Shown here: one piece after another, positions 6,063 to 12,504 of the stretch
Layout: every line of letters begins with the position of its first letter
How positions within the stretch are numbered: the first letter of the stretch is position 1
Notes under the pieces: generated by a model
The model's database searches: none
What the model was told of the DNA's origin: nothing
Seen by the model: the letters and a program-made list of their open reading frames with translations, nothing else
NCBI GenBank assembly: GCA_937898095.1
Contig: CALDKR010000096.1
Coordinates: forward strand, 1 to 13,225
Length of the DNA stretch: 13,225 nt
Origin: an uncultured Rhodoluna sp.
Lineage (GTDB): Bacteria > Actinomycetota > Actinomycetes > Actinomycetales > Microbacteriaceae
Reading direction: 5' to 3'
Made by a program: the position numbers and the translations under genes

Positions 6063-7336
6063 TGTCAAAAGTCGAAGTCAAACCAGGCATGTTCTCGGCA
6101 GTTGAATCCAAACCGAGCCTTAAAAACGGCATTACGATGGCCGCCTTTGCGGCAGCTATTTTGACCGTTTTCGGTTTTATGGGCAGCTCTCAGTCGGTGA
6201 CATTTCAGTTGTCAGACGCCGCCTCTTGGACCGCATTGCCCGATGTCGTTTTGCGTTCTAGCGACCTTGGAATCTGGTCAGGATTCATCTTGATTGCCCT
6301 TGCGGCTAGTTCTCTAGCGCTCGGCATCGGCAAGCGCCACACGCCGAAATATCTAATCGTTGTTTTTGCCCTGGTCGCGATCACTGCCTTGCTCGGGTGG
6401 ATTGCCGCCGGAAACGTTGTTCCGGTTTCGTTCATTTTGGGCAACATGCTGGTGCTCGCTATTCCAATTATTTTGGGCGGCATGGGCGGCATCATGAGTG
6501 AGCGAGTTGGCGTTGTCAACATCGCAATTGAGGGCCAGTTGCTGACCGGCGCATTCATGGCCTCAGTCATCGGATCAATCACCGGAAGCCTCTGGATCGG
6601 ACTTATCACCGCGATGATCACCGCTGCGATTCTCTCAATGGTGCTGGCTTCGCTTGCCGTGAAATATTTGGTCGACCAGGTCATCATTGGAGTTTTGCTG
6701 AATGTGCTTGTTATTGGCGTGACCAACTTTTTGTATTCTCAGGTGCTCTCTGAGAATCAAGCCGATCTGAATTTTCCGGGCACTTTCAACAAAATTGCGA
6801 TTCCGTTTTTGAGCCAATTGCCAATCGTTGGCGATGCTTTCTTTAACCGCAGCATCATCGTTTATTTGACCTATTTGATCGTGCCGGCGATCTGGTTCAT
6901 GCTGTTCCGCACTCGCTTGGGCCTTCGCGCTCGTTCAGTTGGCGAGCACCCACTTGCAGCCGACACCGTGGGCATTAATGTGGCGCGCACGCGTTTTTGG
7001 TGGGTCACCATCGGCGGTGCCATCGCTGGCCTTGGCGGCGCCGCCATCACGATCGGTAACGTTGGTGCCTTTGGTCGCGAAATGACCGGCGGCCAGGGCT
7101 TCATCGCATTGGCAGTTGTTATCTTGGGCCGCTGGCAGCCAATCTATGTGTCGATTTCGGCGCTGCTATTTGGTTTTGCAATCATCTTGCGAATCTGGGC
7201 TAACCAGGTGAACCCGGGCATTCCAGTTGATTTCATCACCATGGTTCCTTATCTGGTGACTCTGATTGCCGTGGCTGGTTTTGCAGGCAAGGTGCGTGCT
7301 CCGGCAGCCGATGGCGTGCCTTATGAGAAGGGTTAA
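6062..7336 (+). CDS. Nucleoside ABC transporter permease, second subunit
   Basis: Second BPD_transp_2 membrane subunit of the nucleoside importer, 424 residues from ATG 6062, which overlaps the previous stop as TAATG; GAAGGTGG lies 7-14 bases upstream. The open frame continues 125 codons further left, but that extension only shadows the first permease in another frame and looks nothing like a membrane protein. Visible segments are an N-terminal helix ('MAAFAAAILTVFGFM'), an external stretch, two helices at about 66-105, then the conserved core 'GGIMSERVGVVNIAIEGQLL' and 'VDQVIIGVLLNVLVIG'. The ATPase-coupling stretch 'SVGEHPLAADTVGINV' follows, and then 'GGQGFIALAVVILGRWQP'. These match the pattern of the smaller nucleoside permease. 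The stop is followed after three bases by the cytidine deaminase start, so uptake and catabolism are cotranscribed. Confidence 0.94.
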   Translation: MSKVEVKPGMFSAVESKPSLKNGITMAAFAAAILTVFGFMGSSQSVTFQLSDAASWTALPDVVLRSSDLGIWSGFILIALAASSLALGIGKRHTPKYLIVVFALVAITALLGWIAAGNVVPVSFILGNMLVLAIPIILGGMGGIMSERVGVVNIAIEGQLLTGAFMASVIGSITGSLWIGLITAMITAAILSMVLASLAVKYLVDQVIIGVLLNVLVIGVTNFLYSQVLSENQADLNFPGTFNKIAIPFLSQLPIVGDAFFNRSIIVYLTYLIVPAIWFMLFRTRLGLRARSVGEHPLAADTVGINVARTRFWWVTIGGAIAGLGGAAITIGNVGAFGREMTGGQGFIALAVVILGRWQPIYVSISALLFGFAIILRIWANQVNPGIPVDFITMVPYLVTLIAVAGFAGKVRAPAADGVPYEKG

Positions 7337-7339
7337 ATC

Positions 7340-7738
7340 ATGACCGAAATTAATTGGGCCGAACTTCGCGAAGCCGCCATTCAGGCGATGAAGAATTCGT
7401 ATTCGCCCTATTCAAAATTCGCAGTGGGCGCTGCTGCTTTGACCGATGACGGCCGAATTGTGTCTGGCTGCAACGTCGAAAACGCATCGTATGGCCTAGC
7501 TCTCTGCGCCGAATGTTCATTGGTTAGCGACCTGTTTCGCACCGGTGGCGGCAAGCTCGTTGCTTTTAGCTGCGTTGATGCCCAGGGGCAAACCCTGATG
7601 CCTTGCGGCCGCTGCCGACAGCTGTTGATGGAGCACGCCGAGGTCGGAATGCTTCTAGAGACCGTCTCAGGCGTGAAGACCATCGAAGAGGTTTTGCCAG
7701 ACGCATTTAGCCCACGAGACCTAATCGAAAGAAAATAA
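7340..7738 (+). CDS. cdd: Cytidine deaminase
   Basis: Zinc enzyme that deaminates cytidine and deoxycytidine to uridine and deoxyuridine in the cytosol, preparing them for the pyrimidine phosphorylase encoded next. At 132 residues it is the short, homotetrameric bacterial type. It carries the three-cysteine zinc site, with 'CAE' (C56, catalytic E58) and 'PCGRC' (C89, C92). The substrate-binding 'FAVGAA' (27-32) and 'NVENASYG' (45-52) are also present, and all key residues are intact. The start follows the permease stop by three bases, with GAGAAGGG 8-15 bases before the ATG. The stop TAA overlaps the next ATG as TAATG, so the pair is translationally coupled. Confidence 0.96.
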   Translation: MTEINWAELREAAIQAMKNSYSPYSKFAVGAAALTDDGRIVSGCNVENASYGLALCAECSLVSDLFRTGGGKLVAFSCVDAQGQTLMPCGRCRQLLMEHAEVGMLLETVSGVKTIEEVLPDAFSPRDLIERK

Positions 7739-9030
7739 TGTCTAACTTCACCGCCATTGAGCTCATCATGCAAAAGCGTGAAAAAGGCGAGCTTTCAACC
7801 GAGGGCATCAACTGGCTAATTGAGAATTACACCAACGGATCAGTGGCCGACTATCAAATGTCAGCCATGGCGATGGCAATTTTGCTAAACGGAATGAACC
7901 GTCGCGAAATCAAAGACCTAACCATGGCGATGATCGCTTCTGGTGAGCGACTCAACTTCGACAGTCTGCCAAAAGTCACCACCGATAAGCATTCAACCGG
8001 TGGTGTCGGCGACAAAATCACTCTTCCGCTGGCGCCTTTGGTTGCCGCCTTTGGTGTTGCTGTGCCGCAGCTATCTGGCCGCGGCCTTGGCCACACCGGC
8101 GGAACACTAGACAAACTTGAGGCCATTCCTGGCTGGCGAGCAAACCTGACTAACGACGAAATGCACCGCCAACTAGCTGAAGTCGGTGCAGTCATCTGTG
8201 CCGCTGGGTCAGGCCTCGCGCCAGCTGACAAAAAACTGTATGCGCTGCGTGACGCAACTGGCACGGTTGAGTCCATCCCGCTAATTGCCAGCTCGATCAT
8301 GAGCAAAAAGATTGCCGAAGGCACAGCCTCGCTGGTGCTCGATGTCAAAGTCGGCAGCGGCGCATTCATGAAGAACCTAGACCGCGCAAAAGAACTCGCA
8401 GCCACTCTGGTGCAGCTTGGCCAAGATGCCGGTGTCAAAACCAGTGCGCTGCTGACTGACATGTCGACTCCGCTTGGTCTCAAAATCGGAAACGCACTCG
8501 AGGTTGAAGAGTCGGTTGAAGTTCTTGCTGGTGGCGGCCCACGCGACGTGGTTGAAATCACCGTCGAACTGGCTCGCGAAATGCTTCGCCTAGCTGGCCA
8601 GCCCGATGCCGATGTCGAGGCCGCGCTGAAAGATGGCCGCGCCATGGATAAATGGCGTCAGATGATTTCAGCTCAGGGCGGCGACCCAGATGCAAAGCTC
8701 GCGGTTGCAAAAGAATCACACGTAATAACTGCGCCAAGCAGCGGTGTGCTGACTGAGCTTGATGCCCTGGGCGTTGGAATTGCCTCATGGCGACTTGGTG
8801 CTGGTCGAGAGCGCAAAGAAGACGCGGTTCAATTTGGCGCTGGTGTGATTCTGCATGCGCAACGTGGCGATGTTGTGACCGCAGGTGCACCTCTGATGAC
8901 TCTGCTAACCGATGAACCAAGCCGTTTTGCGCGAGCAATCGAATCAGCCGAAGCCGCATTTATCATTGATGCTGCGGCACAGCCTCAAACTTCGGCACGA
9001 AGCATCGTGCTTGACCGCATCAACGGATAG
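7738..9030 (+). CDS. deoA: Thymidine / pyrimidine-nucleoside phosphorylase
   Basis: Cleaves (deoxy)pyrimidine nucleosides with phosphate to give the free base and (deoxy)ribose-1-phosphate. The 430 residues match the family length. Motifs are 'KHSTGGVGDK' (84-93, phosphate site), the family signature around 'SGRGLGHTGGTLDKLE' (113-128), 'ALRDATGTVESIPLIASSIMSKK' in two overlapping parts (R171, S186 and K190 hold the pyrimidine), and 'DVKVGSGAFMK' (202-212). It is coupled to cdd by TAATG, which makes sense because uridine and deoxyuridine from Cdd are possible substrates. Whether it is strictly a thymidine phosphorylase or the broader pyrimidine-nucleoside phosphorylase (Pdp) cannot be settled here. 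No separate uridine phosphorylase is visible, so broad specificity would make the pathway complete. Confidence 0.95.
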   Translation: MSNFTAIELIMQKREKGELSTEGINWLIENYTNGSVADYQMSAMAMAILLNGMNRREIKDLTMAMIASGERLNFDSLPKVTTDKHSTGGVGDKITLPLAPLVAAFGVAVPQLSGRGLGHTGGTLDKLEAIPGWRANLTNDEMHRQLAEVGAVICAAGSGLAPADKKLYALRDATGTVESIPLIASSIMSKKIAEGTASLVLDVKVGSGAFMKNLDRAKELAATLVQLGQDAGVKTSALLTDMSTPLGLKIGNALEVEESVEVLAGGGPRDVVEITVELAREMLRLAGQPDADVEAALKDGRAMDKWRQMISAQGGDPDAKLAVAKESHVITAPSSGVLTELDALGVGIASWRLGAGRERKEDAVQFGAGVILHAQRGDVVTAGAPLMTLLTDEPSRFARAIESAEAAFIIDAAAQPQTSARSIVLDRING

Positions 9031-9038
9031 GAACCCCC

Positions 9039-10133
9039 ATGGCCCGCATTGACTTCAAGTCGCTGCCGAAAATCTCGCTGCACGATCACCTTGACGGTGG
9101 CCTGCGCCCGCAGACCATTATCGAATTGGCAGATGCAATTGGGCTAGAACTGCCTGCCAACAAAGCGGGCGAGCTAAAGAACTGGTTCGCCGAGTCAGCT
9201 GACTCGGGTTCTTTAGTTGACTATCTCAAGACTTTTGATGTGACCACAGCTGTGATGCAAACCCGCGATGGTTTGCAGCGCGTGGCTCGCGAATTCGTGC
9301 ACGATCTTGCCGCTGACGGCGTGATCTATGGCGAGGTTCGCTGGGCACCAGAGCAGCACCTGCAGCGCGGTCTGACCCTTGACGAGGTGGTCGAGGCAGT
9401 GCAAGACGGTCTTGAGCAGGGCATGGAAGACGTTGAAAACAACGGCGGATTCATTCGCACCGGTCAGTTGGTAACTGCGATGCGCCACGCAGACCGTGGT
9501 CTTGAAATTGCAGAACTTGCAGTTCGTCACCGTCACGATGGCGTTGTCGGTTTCGACATCGCTGGTGCCGAAGCGGGCTTTTTGCCAAGTCGTCACAAAG
9601 TTGCATTCGACTATCTAGCTAGCGAGCTGTTCCCTTGCACAGTGCACGCCGGTGAAGCCGACGGCATTGAAAGTATTAAAGACGCAATTGTTTCGGGGCG
9701 CGCATTGCGCCTCGGTCATGGCGTTCGCCTAATCGAAGACATTCTGTATTCAGGCACCGAAGATGGTGTCGACCGCGTGATTCTCGGCCCAGTTGCCGAG
9801 TGGGTGCACGACCGCGGAATCGTGCTTGAGCTTTCGCCTTCGTCAAACCTTCAGACTGGCGCCATCGAAATGCTTGGCAACGCAATGGCCGACCACCCAT
9901 TCGATGTGTTTTATGACCTTGGCTTCAAGGTCACCGTCAACACTGACAACCGATTGATGTCAAACACCTCACTGAGCAAAGAGCTTGAACTGCTATCCGA
10001 GACATTTGGCTATGGGCTCGAAGACATCGAGCAGTTCATGATCAACGCAGCCGAAGGCAGTTTTCAGGCTATTGACGACCGCGAAGAACTGATCGAAATG
10101 ATCAGCGAGGGCTTCGCCGAGGCTGCCGGCTAA
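9039..10133 (+). CDS. add: Adenosine deaminase
   Basis: Zinc-dependent amidohydrolase converting adenosine and deoxyadenosine to inosine and deoxyinosine, the step needed before purine nucleoside phosphorylase acts. The ATG is preceded by GGATAGGAA eight bases after the start of the motif, just after the deoA stop. The 364-residue protein shows the metal ligands 'LHDHLDGG' (H15, H17), 'TVHAGEAD' (H203, catalytic E206), 'RLGHGVRL' (H227) and 'VNTDNRLMS' (D303). It also has 'LSPSSNLQTG' (265-274). The 'TDN' in place of the more common 'TDD' is, as I recall, usual in actinobacterial members, so I do not read it as a defect. One base separates its stop from the PTS IIA start. Confidence 0.95.
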   Translation: MARIDFKSLPKISLHDHLDGGLRPQTIIELADAIGLELPANKAGELKNWFAESADSGSLVDYLKTFDVTTAVMQTRDGLQRVAREFVHDLAADGVIYGEVRWAPEQHLQRGLTLDEVVEAVQDGLEQGMEDVENNGGFIRTGQLVTAMRHADRGLEIAELAVRHRHDGVVGFDIAGAEAGFLPSRHKVAFDYLASELFPCTVHAGEADGIESIKDAIVSGRALRLGHGVRLIEDILYSGTEDGVDRVILGPVAEWVHDRGIVLELSPSSNLQTGAIEMLGNAMADHPFDVFYDLGFKVTVNTDNRLMSNTSLSKELELLSETFGYGLEDIEQFMINAAEGSFQAIDDREELIEMISEGFAEAAG

Positions 10134-10134
10134 C

Positions 10135-10580
10135 ATGCTTGCCGCGCTCGAGCAGAGCCTTGGCTCACACTCAATTAGAGTCGGAGCCGTTCCACTAGAT
10201 CGCAATCACGCCATCGAAATGGCTGGTGATCTTTTGGTGGCCAGTGGGCGAGTGACCCCTGAATACGTCAGTCAAATGGTCGAGGCCGTCGAAGAACACG
10301 GCCCATACATAGTGATTGCCCCGGAATCGCATTGGCTCACGCTCGCCCATCACCAGCCGTTATTGAAACTGGACTATCGATAGTTACTCTCGCTTGGCCA
10401 GTGGTCTTCGGCAACGAAGCTAATGACCCGGTGAGAATTGTGATTGGCCTGGCTGCATTTGATCACGAGTCGCACATCGAGGTCATGCGCGAGCTGGCCG
10501 AGGCGCTATCAGATGAGAAGTTTGTGAATTTGATGTTAAATGCAGTGCAACCCGAGGATATTCGAGAAGCACTCAGCTAG
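10135..10580 (+). pseudogene. PTS EIIA, ascorbate/fructose-mannitol type, interrupted by a -1 frameshift
   Basis: Reads as one EIIA domain protein (PTS_EIIA_2, UlaC/SgaA-like) of about 148 residues split between two frames. Frame one runs from ATG 10135 to P63 at 10321-10323 and then goes out of register, ending at TAG 10381-10383. The family sequence resumes in the other frame at GGA 10323 as 'GIALAHARPSP', which carries the phosphorylatable histidine (codon 10338-10340, H69 in the joined protein), and runs to TAG 10578-10580. Adding one G to CCCCGG near 10323 restores 'VIAPGIALAHAR', the expected motif. The product of frame one alone (82 residues) lacks the histidine. The rest of the domain looks well conserved, so this is either a sequencing or assembly error, a very recent mutation, or less likely recoding. 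The start is one base after the add stop, without its own ribosome binding site. Confidence 0.85.
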
Positions 10581-10599
10581 CGCCTGACACAATGGAAAT

Positions 10600-10869
10600 A
10601 TGAAAATTATTGCCGTGTGTGGAATGGGCATCGGCACGTCTGTTTTGCTAAAAATGAATGCTGAAAAGGTGCTTCGTCAGCTAGACCTTGAAGCAACAGT
10701 TGAAGCGACCGACGTGAAGACCGCTCAGGTTTCGCGAGACGCGCAAATTATTTTGACTACGCCTGATCTAATCGGTCAACTCGAGGGTTTGCCATCTGAA
10801 GTCATTGCCATCGAGCACTTTTTTGACCTCGAAGAAATCTCAGAGAAGCTCTCTAAAGCTTTGCTCTAG
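10600..10869 (+). CDS. PTS EIIB, lactose/cellobiose-superfamily ascorbate type (UlaB/SgaB-like)
   Basis: Small cytosolic phosphotransfer protein of 89 residues. The N-terminal P-loop 'CGMGIGTS' begins with C7, the cysteine that would accept phosphate from EIIA. The rest alternates strands and helices: 'ATVEATDV' and 'DAQIILTTPDL' are strands, and 'VIAIEHFFDLEEISEKL' the last strand and helix, as in the PTS_IIB_lactose/cellobiose fold. It follows the IIA gene by 19 bases. Before ATG 10600 there is only GGAAA three bases away; CACAAT at 10588-10593 is a weak -10-like element that could give a leaderless transcript. No IIC, EI or HPr gene is in the window, so the sugar, if any, is unknown. Its last 30 bases overlap the convergent phosphomutase gene. 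Confidence 0.88.
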   Translation: MKIIAVCGMGIGTSVLLKMNAEKVLRQLDLEATVEATDVKTAQVSRDAQIILTTPDLIGQLEGLPSEVIAIEHFFDLEEISEKLSKALL

Positions 10870-12501
10870 TTCGGCTAGCGCAGCAGCAGCGGCCGCCTTC
10901 GAATCACCAATCGCCTGCAAATAACACTTCAATTTCGGCTCGGTTCCTGATGGGCGAATAATTGCTCGGCGACCATCAGCCAAATCAAATCTCACGCCGT
11001 CAGTCGGTGCCAAATTTGCAGACCCGTGTGACAAGTCGGTGAAGGCTGCGCTCACACCAGCGATTTGAGTCGGGGTTGAAATTCGCAACTTTTGCATGAT
11101 GTTGCTGATTATCGACAAATCTGAAACCCGGATGCTGATTTGGCCAGTAGCAAAATGACCATATCGCTCACCCAAAATTGCCAGGTGATCGGCCACGGTT
11201 TTGCCCTCATTGGCGAGTCTGGCGGCGAGGTCAGCAAAAATCAGCGCAGCCGAAATTCCATCTTTGTCAGGAATCACATTTGGCGCCACGCAGTATCCAA
11301 GCGCTTCTTCATAGCCGAAAATCAGGTTCGGAACCTTGGCGATGTATTTGAAGCCGGTTAGGGTCTCGGCATAGTTCAATCCATAGTGAGCGGCAACTTT
11401 GCCCAGGGCAGAGCTTGAAACAATTGAGCAGGCCAGGGTGCCAGTCACGCCAGCTGCCTTTGCTCGGCGAGCCATTTCGTCACCTAAAATCAACCCCAGT
11501 TCGTCACCGGTCAATCTGCGATAGCCAACCCCTTCGGCGCTTGAGTCGCGAATCGCAACCGCCAATCGGTCGGCATCTGGGTCGTTTGCGAGAATCAGAT
11601 CGGCGTCAACCTCACGAGCCTTCGCAAAACTGAGATCCATGGCCCCTGGTTCTTCAGGGTTCGGAAAATCAACCGTCGGAAAATCAGCGTCTGGCAGAAG
11701 CTGCTCGGTGACGGTGATTGGCTCAGGAATGCCCACGGCCTCGAAGAGTGGCTTAAGCACATGCCAACCAACGCCGTGCATCGCGGTGTAAACCAGCTTG
11801 ATGCGCTCGGCACCATCGATGTCTGGGGCCAGCTCGGCAACAGCGCCGATGTAGGCGTGACGTAGGTCGTCGCCAACCATTTCAAATTCGTCACTCTTTG
11901 GAATTTGATCGAACGAGAGTGAATCGGCGACATCGCTAATCTGAGCGGCAATTTGTTTGTCGGCTGGCGAAACAATCTGCGAACCGCCATTAGCTCCGCC
12001 CAAATAAACCTTGTATCCGTTGTCGCGCGGTGGGTTGTGAGACGCGGTGACCATCACTGCAGCCGAAGTGCCCAGGTGCTTGCCCGCGAATGCCAAAACT
12101 GGGGTTGGCACTACTGAATCAAACAGCATGGTTCTGATGCCGTGGGCTGCAAATATGCTTGCTGAATTTCGAGCAAAAATCGCCGAGTTTTTGCGGCCGT
12201 CAAACCCGACCACAACGCTCAAGACACCATTTTTATCGGTGTATGCACTGCGATTAGCCAGCAAGAATTTGGCTAAACCAGCAGCGGCCTGAGCCACCAA
12301 AACTCGGTTCATTCGATTCGGGCCAGCCCCAAGTTCGCCGCGCAGGCCGGCTGTGCCGAACGCAAGTCGACTGCCCATGCGGTCTTGCAGCGCGGCCTCA
12401 TCGCCAGACTCAATAAGCACAGAGAGCTCTTCGCGGGTTTCAGGGTCAGGGTCTTGGGCTAGCCAATCTAGAGCCGCAAGCATCGCCGAATCGAGAGACA
12501 T
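10840..12501 (-). CDS. Phosphosugar mutase of the PGM2/PgcA type (probable phosphopentomutase or phosphoglucomutase)
   Basis: Alpha-D-phosphohexomutase superfamily enzyme of 553 residues that moves phosphate between C1 and C5/C6 of a sugar. The four sites are present: phosphoserine loop 'TASHNPPRDNGYKVY' (152-166, S154), metal loop 'DPDADR' (307-312), sugar loop 'GYEEALGY' (396-403) and phosphate-binding 'RPSGTEPK' (516-523). The N-terminus has 'FGTAGLRGELGAGPNRMN' (48-65). The length and the 'GYEEALGY' form place it with PGM2/PgcA rather than the roughly 450-residue ManB/GlmM enzymes. Human PGM2 of this group acts mainly on pentose-1-phosphates. The gene follows the purine nucleoside phosphorylase by three bases and no DeoB-type mutase is visible, so conversion of ribose-1- and deoxyribose-1-phosphate to the 5-phosphates is the likely role. 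Phosphogluco- or phosphomannomutase activity remains possible. Confidence 0.93.
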   Translation of the reverse strand: MSLDSAMLAALDWLAQDPDPETREELSVLIESGDEAALQDRMGSRLAFGTAGLRGELGAGPNRMNRVLVAQAAAGLAKFLLANRSAYTDKNGVLSVVVGFDGRKNSAIFARNSASIFAAHGIRTMLFDSVVPTPVLAFAGKHLGTSAAVMVTASHNPPRDNGYKVYLGGANGGSQIVSPADKQIAAQISDVADSLSFDQIPKSDEFEMVGDDLRHAYIGAVAELAPDIDGAERIKLVYTAMHGVGWHVLKPLFEAVGIPEPITVTEQLLPDADFPTVDFPNPEEPGAMDLSFAKAREVDADLILANDPDADRLAVAIRDSSAEGVGYRRLTGDELGLILGDEMARRAKAAGVTGTLACSIVSSSALGKVAAHYGLNYAETLTGFKYIAKVPNLIFGYEEALGYCVAPNVIPDKDGISAALIFADLAARLANEGKTVADHLAILGERYGHFATGQISIRVSDLSIISNIMQKLRISTPTQIAGVSAAFTDLSHGSANLAPTDGVRFDLADGRRAIIRPSGTEPKLKCYLQAIGDSKAAAAAALAELEQSFRELL

Positions 12502-12504
12502 GGT

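Noticed and set aside
7854..8645. 263-codon antisense open frame opposite deoA
   Set aside because: Ser/Ala/Arg-rich low-complexity translation typical of the shadow of a gene with biased codon use. The sense strand holds a complete, motif-rich enzyme.
10263..10330. Classical -1 programmed frameshift signal in IIA
   Set aside because: No X XXY YYZ heptamer in the right register was found in the stretch where both frames are open. Only a single-codon slip at CCG is conceivable.
10332..10580. Independent 82-residue gene in the second IIA frame
   Set aside because: It is the C-terminal half of the same EIIA domain; TTG 10332 falls within the conserved active-site motif and is not a real start.
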